From NCBI GenBank assembly GCA_026545225.1, contig CM048845.1, forward strand, positions 116,997,033 through 117,061,032: 64,000 nt of DNA, given 5' to 3'. A program made the position numbers and the translations under genes. The stretch is from Cornus controversa. Its lineage: Eukaryota; Streptophyta; Magnoliopsida; Cornales; Cornaceae. The notes under the pieces are model-generated. The model saw nothing but the letters and a program-made list of their open reading frames with translations. It had not been told where the DNA came from and ran no database searches. Positions 24,330 through 36,500 of this stretch are shown here, piece by piece. The stretch's first letter is position 1. Every line of letters begins with the position of its first letter.

Positions 24330-24990
24330 TTATTTTAGCTCAGTCATAAACTTATACGAGTTTAATGCATGCCTAGTTTATGAACACGCACAAGACTATA
24401 CAAATCTGTGTTTTTGAACTTATTCGTGAACACTTGTGAGTCTGTACAAGTTAGGTGCTATTTGATAAAACTACACATTAAGTCTTGAAAACTTTAAGAG
24501 TTAAATTTTAAGTATTGAAGTTCTTAAGTGGTAATTAAAAAAATAAATTGATATCTTTTCAAATTTTTAGCATTTAACATTCAGTAATAAGTGATATCTA
24601 TTTCACTTAAAAATTATCACATTTTAATAGATGCTTATGATTTCTAGTGATATTCAAATTGTGTTATCAAACACACTTAATTTGTTCATAATTAAGCATT
24701 GAATTAAGTTATCAAATAACACCTTAGCATTCACAAGTCTACTTAATTCGAGCCTAACAATATTCATTATCAATTAATTATTAAATGAGCTAAAAAAAAA
24801 CAAGAATTTATACGAGCTTAATGCAGATTTACACTCATGAACATACACAAAGGTTATACAAAATATATGTTTTTAAAACTTATTCATCAACACATAGGAG
24901 ACTATTCGAAGTTAGTGTTCAAAAATTTACTCAGATCGAACCTAACAATGTTCATGTCAACTAATTATTAAATGAGTTAAAAAATCGAAT
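24330..24990. repeat. Direct repeat pair interrupted by a Tourist-like MITE
   Basis: The block with TTATACGAGTTTAATGCATG, CACGCACAAGACTATACAAA and CGAGCCTAACAATATTCAT recurs from about 24808 as TTATACGAGCTTAATGCAGA, CATACACAAAGGTTATACAA and CGAACCTAACAATGTTCAT. The first copy contains the insertion at 24454-24723. Confidence 0.55.
24454..24723. mobile_element. Tourist-like (PIF/Harbinger) MITE, 270 bp
   Basis: Terminal inverted repeats GGTGCTATTTGATAAA and TTATCAAATAACACC are flanked by a TTA duplication (24451-24453 and 24724-24726), the signature of PIF/Harbinger MITEs. The neighbouring unoccupied repeat at about 24895 (GAAGTTAGTGTTCA) shows the pre-insertion context. Confidence 0.75.
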
Positions 24991-25720
24991 TCAAGCTTAA
25001 CTCATTCACTCAATGAAAGAGCTTGGATTGAGTTTTAAACGAATTAATTTAGAATTGTTCTTTATAAAGGTGTATTTTTTGTGGCCCTACAAACAATTAC
25101 ACACTACTTTTGTGACATTTGCCATTGATTTTTTAATAAATGAAGTTATATTATAACTCAAACGTAATTTTTTTGAAATAAGTGTAAAAATATTTTTGCA
25201 AGTTAATTGTGTTATTTCGTTTTTTGTTTTTAAACAGTGAAATGAAATGCAAGTGAACTAAAGTGAAGCATCAACGTGACTTCATCGTTTTGAGTTCACA
25301 AAATTTTTGCAACATGTACGATAATATATTTTTAATGATGTTTAATAAAGTTATTTTACAATTCAAAGACCGACTAGTTCAACGAATCACTCCTTTTCTC
25401 ATTAAAAAAAAGTGTAAGATACTGACAACATCGTATTTTAAAATTTTAAAAGTAATCTTAAATTTATAATTACTACTATTAAATAATTGATTACTACTAG
25501 CGATCTACAACATAAGTACAACGTTGGAAGTGGGAAAAGTCATCTTTGCCCATTTAAAAAATTCGCCGATTCCCGTTCCGTCCCCCTCATCTCTCTCCTC
25601 GTCCTTCTCCTTTCTGACTCAGCACAGACTCTGCAGAAAGAGAGAGAAAGTGAAAGCAGAAGCGAAAGAAAGAGAGAGAGAGAGAAGAGAGGAGAGAAAA
25701 CCTCTAGGTATTCCATTTCC
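24991..25720 (+). promoter_or_regulatory. Upstream region and 5'UTR of the auxilin-like gene
   Basis: The last ~170 bp before the ATG at 25721 change to CT-rich (CTCTCTCCTCGTCCTTCTCC) and then GA-rich sequence (AAAGAGAGAGAGAGAGAAGA), typical of plant 5' leaders. There is no clear TATA box. The upstream part is AT-rich without a recognised gene. Confidence 0.4.
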
Positions 25721-27515
25721 ATGGAAAATTTCTCGCACTCTCTTTCCAGGAAAACTCACAATGCCAGCGGCGTTGCAGCTAAGACCATCTACGACGACAT
25801 TTTCGGAGGTCCGCCGAAGTTCGGAGCTCCAACTCTCTCTCCTTGCGTCCAAGACTACACTGAGATTTTCGGGAGCTTTCACGTCTCTCGAGCTTCGTCT
25901 GTTCCGATTCTTGATCTTCCTGTTGTGGTTGGACCACCGGATGTTTCTTTCGACGTTTCCAGCTCCGAATTTGATTACTCTGAAGTGTTTGGCGGTTTCA
26001 ACGGTCTAGATTTTGACCTTTTTTACGAAGAATCGTGCAGCCAAGTGAGCGGTGGAGATGATTCATCTGAGGAAGCCTGGTATGATAGTTGTAATGCCTC
26101 ATTTATTCTTCTGAACTGTATAAAGAATGTTTTTGTTATTTGGTTTTGATCTCTGTTTCTTTGTTATTTGGTTTTGATCTCTGTTCATTTGTACAACAAC
26201 ATGTACAGTTTTGTTCATTTTCTATGACTTATTTATGTGTGTATTGTTTGTGAGTTTTAAGAGGAATTGACTAATGGGGGTTTGGTTTTCTTGTCGGGGG
26301 CATGGTGGTGAATGTGTTTAGTTACTGGATTGAACTTTTATTATCCGAAGATAATTATTGCTAAACTTTATTTACTTTTAGAATTGGGAGATTGTTGAGT
26401 GATACTTAGTTTTTGATAAATTTTAAAATACTAGATTAATTATTGGGAAATGGGTTGTCATTCAATTCAGCAGAGGGTGTAAAATTGCCTAGAAAATTAT
26501 GTTCCGTATCCACAATTTCAAGTGGGAAAATCGGAGATGAAGGGAAACTGGAATTGATGGAAGTGGTACAAAAGAAGATGGTTTGAGCTACTGATCCAAT
26601 TTTATTACATTGTTTGGTGCTATAAAATTGATTTTATCTTGAATCACTAGAAAATGGAGGGTGCAAAATTTTATTCAAAAATCTTGTTAAGGAGAGTTGT
26701 AAATATCCAGAAGATTTATGTAGAAAGTTTTAGTGGAGGTCTAGAATCTTTCACATTTGTACAGAGAAGTATGCTGTGTTAAGAGAGAGTTGGAAGATTA
26801 TTCTAGTACAAAGTTTTAGGAGGTAGCTAGGATGCCTATATAGGGAGAAGAGGGCTAATTTGTAACAAGTTACAAAAGTTAGGGTGAGAAAGTCTAAAAG
26901 TTAGAGTGAGAAAGTTTAGGAGTGAGTTCTGCGGTTATGTTTCCAAGTTAACCGTGGTCTAGATTTTAGAAGATAAAGTAATTTATAATTTTATATCCCA
27001 CATGATCTAGTATTTTGTTGTAAAAGAAATTTCTTGGTTTCTTGTACATATTTCTAATGTTAGAGTTATCCTTTCTTTATATAAGTAATGTAGTGTGACT
27101 TTATTTTATGGCGATCATACACTTATCTTCAAATCCGAAATAGGAAAAAGTAAAGTTTTGTTATCACTAGATTTAAAGAATTGGGAATTTCTATGATATT
27201 GTTTGTACGATTGATTTTGAAGATTGTCAACATCTATCTCATTACGAGGAATTCTTAATGATGGACTCAAAAAATGATTCACAAGTGTATATATATATAT
27301 ATATATATATATCAAATTCGAAAGTTTCATTGCCATTTTAATTTTCGTGTAGCCTCTATTTTGCTTTCAAGTTTTTTTTTTACACCTAAAGCTTGGAGGT
27401 CGGTCTTCAAGCTTGACAAGCATTGCTTGAGGCTTTCACTTGCTCTTGCTTCTTACAAAATGTTTCAGTTTTTAATTTTTTACCCATCTTATACCGAATT
27501 TTCCTGTTTTTATTT

Positions 27516-27547
<32 letters not shown>

Positions 27548-30500
27548 TAGCAAGACTCTATGGTAACATCCAAGTTTATTTTGCATGCTTAAGGTATGTC
27601 ATATGTGTGAGTTTTGGAGTTAAAACTTCACATAAACTGCCCTCGCTTTTACCATTGCATCAGGTAAAGGCCCCTGATGTTGGAGTATTGTAGCAAAGTG
27701 GGTTTAGTGCACTGAATCAAACATTTCATCTAATTGTGTTGGAAATAACTTTCAGTTAGGGTTTTGATTATAATCTTAAATCTTGTAGGTGGTGCAATTA
27801 TTTTCCTCGAATAGCTTGATTTAATTGTTTACTTAACAAAATATCTATAAAAAAACCAATTGATCAATGTAATCATTAAAGCCATCATTTACTAAATTTA
27901 ATTTGTTTTTATAGTTATATCGGTGATAGGGTTTTGCTTGACTTTGTTTTTCCACTTCCCATGCTTCTGGTGGCAGCAGTTTCCCATCCATTTATCATGC
28001 AATTTCTTTGTCCTGCATAGTTTTTGTAATGCTTTTGAGTTTCTATCTTTCTACCTCTTTCAAATTAAAAACAAAAATCCCCTCCCTGTTCTCAAAATCA
28101 TGATTTCCCCTTGTTAAGGTTTGACAACATTTATCTTTTTAAGCATCTCATCTTACTAGCAGATCTTTGTTGTAGAATTGTATGTTCAGTTAGGGAAGAA
28201 CTTTAGAGCAAAATGCTTGAGGACATTAAAAATGTTACCAAAAAGGCAATGACCCAACAGGTTGTTGTACTCCAAAAGGTCTTCTTCCAAGTGTAAAGTT
28301 ATGCATTTAATAAACAATTGTGGCAAAGTCAAGAAATGGAAGCAACTTCAACATGACGTCAAGGAACGAATGATCAATTCATGATCTAATTGCTGTTGAT
28401 TTGAGGGGGTCTGCAGGACCATAGAAAATAATGGTATATTATAGAAAAGTCGGTGGAATCACTGAATTATGTAGTGTATTTCATAGTTAGGAAATAGCTT
28501 TAATTAGATTTTGTTAAAAATGAAAATCTTGAGGTTGTTGGGACCAGTTCTGAAATTAGCTGATTTGACTATTTTGTTTTTATTAAATATTTTAGTTTAC
28601 TCACTCAATAAATATAGTGATCAATGTAACTGATAAATCTGTTATTTACTAAAATTCCATGCTTCCTTCTTATAGGACTCCAGCTCAAAGTGAATCTCTG
28701 TCAGATGAGTCAAATCCTTTTGCTTGTTTAGAAAATAATCAAAGCTTGTTGAATGGGGACTCTCACCAGGCCTTTGATGAAATTAAGCAGTTCAACATAT
28801 CATATCATAAGGCTAATCAAAGAAGCAAGGAAGATATGTCAAAGTCACATGTAACTCAACTACATGCTGTCCCTGGCTGTACTTCCATAGTTGATGAAAC
28901 TTTGCGAAAGTCAGACAATAAGAATCCACCTTTGCAGGTAACTGATGATTTTAACCTTAGCATGGATTGTAGTGCGGGGACAAGGGAAGGAAAACAATTC
29001 AGAAAAACTATGTCACACCCCCTAAACAGTAGTTTTGACTTACAGACATTTGGAAGTGATTACAAACCTCTGAAAGGATATGATAGAACTGGTCATCCTC
29101 CAAATGAGACGTTTGTAACTGTATCTAATATTAATCTTAGAACTCAGCTATCTCAAGTGCCTCCACCCTTGAGGTCACCTCCTTCTTTAGCTGTCAAACA
29201 AGGGGATTCTGATGGACAGAATTCAAAACTCAAAGCTTCTAAAAGTTTTGCTTTTGAAGGGATGGCAGGCGACAGTTCTCCACCTTTCTTTGATGTGGAG
29301 GTAGACACAAATTCTTCTGCTGCGGCCTCTGCTGCGGCTATGAAAGATGCAATGGAAAAGGCTCAAGCAAAACTAAGAAATGCTAAAGAATTAATGAAGA
29401 GAAAGAAGGAGGGTCTTCAGTGCCATACAAAACTGGGTTTGAAGAATGATATAAAAGATGAAGGGAATGCAAGCAAGATTTTTAATGGATTGAACAGTTC
29501 TAAAGATGAGAGATTGCAGGGAACATGTAATAGAGAACACAGTGAAAAGAAAACCTTTGCCGGGGAGGGAAAGCAAGACGTGATGAAGTCAACTCGGTTA
29601 GTTTCAGAGTCCACAGAAGGGGAAAGACAAATAAAAGTAGCTAACAAATCTGCCAAGGAAAAGCACGGAAAGGAATATAAGTCTTCTCAAGCATCTCACA
29701 AAATTGAAAGAACTGTTACACGAAGGGAAGAAACACAATTTTATGAATTGATTGAAACAAATAAATCCCAAAAGGTCTTTGAGCAGGCAAAGGATGAAAA
29801 TATTTTGTTACAAAGTGCACAGTCCCATGAGCGTGGACAGGAGAAAAGAGCAGCATTTGAGCTGCAAGAAGAGTACAGTAGGAAAGTAAAAGCAGCTAGT
29901 GAGGGTCATGAATGGGAGGAAAGTATAAGTAAATTAGGAGTGGCTGAAGGGGCTTGTGAATGGGAGAAAAACAAGGGGAGATCAAAAGTAACTAAAGAGT
30001 CGTGCAAGAAAGAGGAACATGGGAAGAAAGCACAAGTGGTTCAAGAGGATTATGAACAGGAAGAGAAAATGAATAAACTAAGAGTTTCTCAACGGCATCG
30101 AGGCATTGAGAAGATACTAACTGAAGCTGATAATTGTGGAGAAAGTGAGAACCTCTTAGAAGTGCAACAAAAAGAGAATGATGTGATAGTACAGAAATTA
30201 AAAGAGACTAATGAACGAGTAGAAAATGAGAAAACACTCAAGGATACTCTTGGAAGGGAAGAAAATGACAGGAAACTCAAAGAAATTATCAAGGGAAAAA
30301 AAAATGAGAAGAGACTTAAAGAGGCTATTGAGCTAGAAGAAAATGGAAAAAGACTAATGGAAGTCCTAGAGCAGAAAGAAAAAGAAAAGCAACAAAAAGA
30401 GGCTCGTGAAAGAGAACAAAACGAGAAGAGACAGGAAGAGGCTTTTGAAAGAGAGGAGAATGAGAAGAGACTGAAAAAGGCTCTCGAGGGGGAACAGAGT

Positions 30501-33500
30501 GAGAAAACACTAAAAATGGCTCTTGAACAGGTTGAGATTGATAAATGGCAAAAACTGGCTCATGAAAGAGAAAAAAATGAGAATAGGCTAGTGAAGGCTC
30601 TTAAGCGGGAGGAGAAGGAGAAGAAACTGAAAGATGCTCTTGAGCAGGAAGAAAGTGCGAAGAAAAAAAAAGAGGCTCATGAAAGAGAGGAAAATGAGAA
30701 GGGACTAAATGAGGCCTGTGAAAGACAAGAGAAGGAGAAGAGACTTGAAGAGGCTTGGGAGTTAGAAGAGAGTAAAAAAAGGCTGCAAGAGGATCGCGAA
30801 AGAGAAGAAAGTGAAAGGAGATCAAAAGAGGCTTTCAAGCAGGGAAAAATTGAGAAAAAATCAGAAAGGGCAAGCAAACGGGAAGAAACTGAGAGCTGGA
30901 TGAGTGATGCTGGTAATTGGGTAGAACTGAAGGGACGAAGCAAAAATCATGAGCAATCTGAGAAACTAAAACTGGATCAAGAAACAAGTGTCCTTATGGA
31001 GGGGAATAATTTCAAAGCATCTGGTGGGGCAAATAAGCTGGGTGACAATGAAAACCTACCAGCAACTCAAGTAGCCTGCAAACATGATAAAAGCAGTGGA
31101 AAATTAGAAGTGACTGAAGAGGCTTTTCCATGTGGAAAGGGTAAATTGATGCAGAGTGAATCCCCAAAAGGTGAAGGGGAATCCCACGCTGTTGAAATGG
31201 AGAATGGTCTGGTTGATGAAAGGTTCAACTTATCCAGCATTGGTCATGATGACTTGCAACATAAAAAGAACCAAATCAGAATAGATGATGTCACAGAGTC
31301 ACGTCATTCGCATGACAGTGTGACGAAATCAGGTGAAGCTGACATTAGCATTGGACAGACATACATTGAGAGATATAAGGAAGCTTCCAAAATGGCCTCT
31401 AATCCTGGGAATCTTAATATACTCAGTCATGAACGAGGAGACAGGGGAGCTCATATTATGGAGGCTCAAGTCGCCTTTGACCAAGAAGAAAGCAAGGATA
31501 ATTTGATGCCACTACAAGTGGACAGAGAACGGGTTGAAAATGGAAAGAAAATGGGAACTGTTCAGTCAGATGCATTGGGAGGAAATAGAATTGCACAGGA
31601 AGGAAGCACAAGCCAAAATGCAGAAAGAAAAGAGAATAATCTTAATGAAACCCTCACAAAAGAAGAGAGAGAAAGACAAGAGAGGACGAAAAGGGAGAGG
31701 AAGCTGGAAAAAGATCAGCTAAGAAAGATAGAAGAAGAGGAAAGAGAGAAGGATCGCCTAAGAAGGATAGAAGAAGAGAGGGAAAAAGAAAAAGATCGAA
31801 TGGTTGTTGAAAGGGCAACCCGTGAAGCTCGTGAAAGGGCGTTTGCTGAAGCCCGTGAGAGCGCAGAAAGGACTGCCATGGAGAGAGCAACTGCTGAAGT
31901 TCGACAGAGAGCGATGGCAGAGGCCCGAGAAAGATTAGAGAAGGTGTGTGCAGAGGCTAGGGAGAGATCGTCATCTGAGAAAGCATCTATGGAGGCCAGG
32001 CTCAGGGCAGAGCGTGCTGCAGTAGAGAGAGCAACTGCAGAGGCTCGAGAACGTGCCTTTGAAAAAGCAATGGCTGAGAAGGCTTCTTATGAGGCTCGAG
32101 AACGGGTAGAAAGGTTGGTCGCGGAGAAATTCTCTGCTTCTTCCAGTGATGGTGGATTTAGACAGAGCTCTTTTTCCTCTGTGAGTATACCTTGCATTGC
32201 TGTCATTTATGAAGTGCATGCCCAACAGCCTATTGACTTAACTGTAAATCTGCAGGATCTGCAGGACCTTCAATTTCAGAGTGTGGGGCCTTTTAGTGGG
32301 TCGAGATATTCATATTCTTCAACTCAAGGTGGTATGTGATATATGTAAAACACCAGCAATAAGTTTCTATGCAATGTGTCTTTTTCATTATCTTGACTTT
32401 CTCATCAACCTTTGACATTATTCTGATATAATGCTTTTATATCTTTCTATCTAAAATTTCCTATAATACTGATTACTGACTGATTAGGAGTAGAAGGTGA
32501 ACCGGCTCAGAGGTGTAAAGCTAGGTTAGAGAGGCATCGCAGGACAGCTGAACGTGCAGTATGTGCTTTCTTTTCTTTTTTGTTTTCCCCTTTTTATTAA
32601 TTTGGAATGTTATTTACCTCTATATGTATGTTCTCAAGCTTTTCCTGTCACTGCTTCAGGCAAAAGCTCTTGCAGAGAAGAATATGCGTGATCTTATTGC
32701 TCAAAGAGAGCAAGCAGAGAGAAATGTAAACATCTTCTTCCCAGCAAAGTTTGTTTTCAGAATTATTTACTAGCTTTTCATTTTTCTGTCTTACATCGAA
32801 TTTTTTTGCAGAGATTAGCTGAAGCTCTGGATACTGAAGTCAAGAGATGGTCAAATGGGAAACAAGGGAACTTGCGTGCATTGCTTTCAACACTCCAATA
32901 TGTATGCATTATCATCCTTAATCCTTTTAATTGTAAACTTGAATTGTGGGTTCCCTTGGCACTTTTGTACAGCATTCAGCTATGAACTATTTAAATGTTT
33001 TCAGCTATGACCTGAACTTGCATAAAACATGAAATTTCAGAAAGAAGCATTTGCCGCAAGTTGCAACAATATGTTGTGCACAACTTCTGTCATTTAGTGT
33101 GTCTTGGAGGGTGATGGGCTGCAGATTTTGCATTAATGTTGGTAGATGCACGTGTGTGTGCAAAAAGGAGGCTTGTAGAAAGAAAATTGGACGGATTGAT
33201 TTGTCTGATCATCTGAAAATCGCAATGTTCCTTGTTGATTGTTAGTTTCCCTTTACTAGGGTTATTTATTTGGCTTGATGTTTTGGCTCAATTTGACAGG
33301 AATCCCACATATTTGGTTATCGTGTATTCTAGATCCTGAGGGTTTCTCTTCAGATGTACACATAAGGAAAAGTTTCTACTGTGGATATTTTAATAAAGAA
33401 ATTATTGGAAAAAAAATGGCATTGCTCTCCTTCATGCTGTTTGCATCTGCATTGAACAACTGGCTATGGAGTGAGGATTTTGCTGATGATGCAATTTTTT

Positions 33501-36500
33501 TTGCATCCCCTTGACAACACCCGCCCACCCCCCCTCCATTTTTTTTTAATACATATTTGTTGATTATTACTTCTGAATTGCAGTTTTCCTGTTATCTGCC
33601 TAGAACTGCAATCACTATTTCTCCTGTTCCTTTCTCTTGTTATCTCATAGTTAAATTTAAGAGTATTGATCCTTCTAAATAGATGAGCTGAAGCTCTAAA
33701 CTAGATTTTCTTCATTGCAGATTCTTGGACCTGATAGCGGTTGGCAGCCAGTTCCCTTAACTGAAGTCATTACTGCTGCTGCTGTAAAGAAAGCTTACAG
33801 GAAAGCCACTCTCTGTGTTCACCCTGACAAATTACAACAACGGGGTGCAAGTATTCAGCAGAAGTACATATGTGAAAAGGTTTTTGATCTTCTTAAGGTA
33901 TGTTACTGGCTCCCCTTTTACTTTAGTCATTTGATTCATGAGTATGTGCAACCTAAAATTTTAAATTTCAGCCATGCTATGGAAATCTAAATTGAGCATG
34001 ATCAATAATTAACTTCCTAGACTTGCATACTAGCTTGATAAATTCAGAATCTCTATGAAATGCAATTCTTGCTTTTCAATTTACAACTATAAGAATATTA
34101 ATGTTGAGCTTGTGAATTTAGGGGTGGCAAATCATGTTAAGGGATCGCGTTTGTGTTACGTTGAGACAGTTATTTTGTTATACTTGTCAACCCAAACACT
34201 ACCTGTTTATTAATCTGTCGTGTCGAGACAAGGTTATTTTATTAAACTTGTCAACTCAAACACTACCTGCTTATTAATCATGTCAAAAACCCTTGACACG
34301 AACAGAACCCATTTATTAAACAGAGAACATGACACGATATGTGTTACATGTTTAATATTAAATGGGTTGTGTACCTATAGCTATGACACGAGACGAGCCA
34401 TTTAATATACTGATTAACATTTTTCTTAATTTATAAAATACAAATATAACAATAAATAAATAAAATTTTGAATGAAAGTTTAGTGAATGACTCACTCTTC
34501 CATTTCATCTTAATAATAGTACCAAGAATGGACAAAAATGCCATATTGATTTAAATTATTTAATACATATTATACTGTTAACATGACATGTTTAATAGAA
34601 CGGGTCAAATCGAGTTGAAGGGGTTGAGTGTATAAACTTGAGCATGATTTGTTTATTTTAGTGGACAAACAGATTGACACGATTATGACACGAACACGAT
34701 TAATGTCAACCCAAACTTAATAATTTTGTGTTGGGTTTGAATCGTGTTGACAAGTTGTCAAGTCCTGTCAAATCTGGTCACCCCTACTTGTGAAATGTGA
34801 TGGTCTTGTCATCTTCTCAATATAGCATACTTATAGAGTTTTCTTATAGAACTTTTTACATAGTATTATGATTGGAATTTGTAATCTATATTTACATTAT
34901 GAAAAATAATCCCGACCTCCCTTGAGGTTTTAACTTTTCACCCATAAGGCAAAAATAACTCTGATACCCTGTCAAAGTTAGCAGGTCAAACAGTCCATAA
35001 CATTTTTGTTCATTGACCTATTTACGCTCCATTTATTGAATCATATTAAAATTAAAAAAATATCAATATATTTAAAAGATCAAAATTCACTCACTCTTGA
35101 ATAGTTCTTTTCCCCTTCTTCGCAAAGCCTTAATTTCCTATTAAGATCTATCATTAACTTAACTATTCCCCTCAATCTGGACTTTCTTTTACTCTAGAAA
35201 GAAAATCAATGTCATTCCTCATCACTCCAAGAATCCTCCAACCCGTGAACTCCAACAGCAAATTAGTGGCAAAAACTATCATTAAATGAAACACTTTAGG
35301 ATCTGTCTAATCAATGGGTTTATCAGGTTCACCCTCACATTCAAGATTATTTGTGACTGGAATACCATGACTAACATCAGTGGTATTTATAAAAGGGACA
35401 AATGCGATCTGATTTGGAGCCATAATTCCTAGCCAGTGTTGACAGCAACGCTATAAATTTAAAGAAAAACATTCAAGGTCGATGAAAGAAAAAGTTGTGA
35501 TCTTGATTGACTGATGAAACGAAGGATCATGTTGAAGGATTTAAATATTAAAGTTTTACGCTCTCTAATAGCCTAAGCTTTTAGAGTAGATGGTTGTCAA
35601 CATAGTATCATAGCCAAATGTCTCGAGTTTATACCTAACCGTCACCCTAATAATTAAAATTGAAACTCCTTTTGGACAAAAAAGAAGGCCACATGTGAGT
35701 GGGCATGTTGAAGGATTTAAATATTACTTAAGCTTTTAGGGTAGATAAAAAGGGCAGAGGTCAGGATGAAGGTGGTGGGATGGGTCAGATTCTGACAGTG
35801 GAGGGGGGAGTAAGGACTGTTTGGGGTGAGGAATTGCAGATTGGTGAGAGGGTCAGATTCCGGCAGTGGAGGGGCAGTAAGGACTGTTTGGGGTGAGGAA
35901 TTGCAGATTGGTGAAGACTGTTTGGGGTGAGGAATTGCAGATTTGCAGCGACGGAGAGAGAGAAATGGCTATAAAAAAATAAAATAAGTAGAGAGATGGA
36001 AAATGGGAGGCGATATTCGCACTCCCCATTTCAACGTTTGCACTCCCATCATAAAAGAAATGATACTTCTAACCCTAACTTTACAAGTGAATGATTTTTT
36101 TTTTTTCAAATTACACAATAATCCTTATATCCCCTCTCTATCTCCCATCTTTAATGTTTTCAATTTCTTTTAATAGAATACAAAAATAAAAAAATAAAAA
36201 AAAAGGGTTATCTCTTGACAGAATAAAAAAAACATTATCTATGTTGAAATAATTCTCTCTTTTTATAGGACAAAAAAAATATACTAAAAAAAAAAGTTAT
36301 CTTTATTGAATATATTATCTCTTTAGATAGGACCCCCCAAAAAAGTACACCAAGCAAAAAAAAAACCCAATTTTTTTTTTATCGTAATTATAATATCTTT
36401 TGACAGGACCTGAAAAAAATGTTATCTTGAATAAATTAATCTCCTTTGACAGGACCCCAAACAAAATATAGTACACAAAAAAAAAAGACCCAAAAAAATT

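Noticed and set aside
25487-25720. In-frame extension of the auxilin-like start upstream of 25721, and frames in the GA-rich leader
   Set aside because: The upstream part reads CT/GA-rich leader sequence; the family N-terminus begins at the ATG at 25721.
30089-31890. Several minus-strand frames rich in Ser/Phe/Leu within the big auxilin-like exon
   Set aside because: Shadows of the Glu/Lys-rich coding strand.
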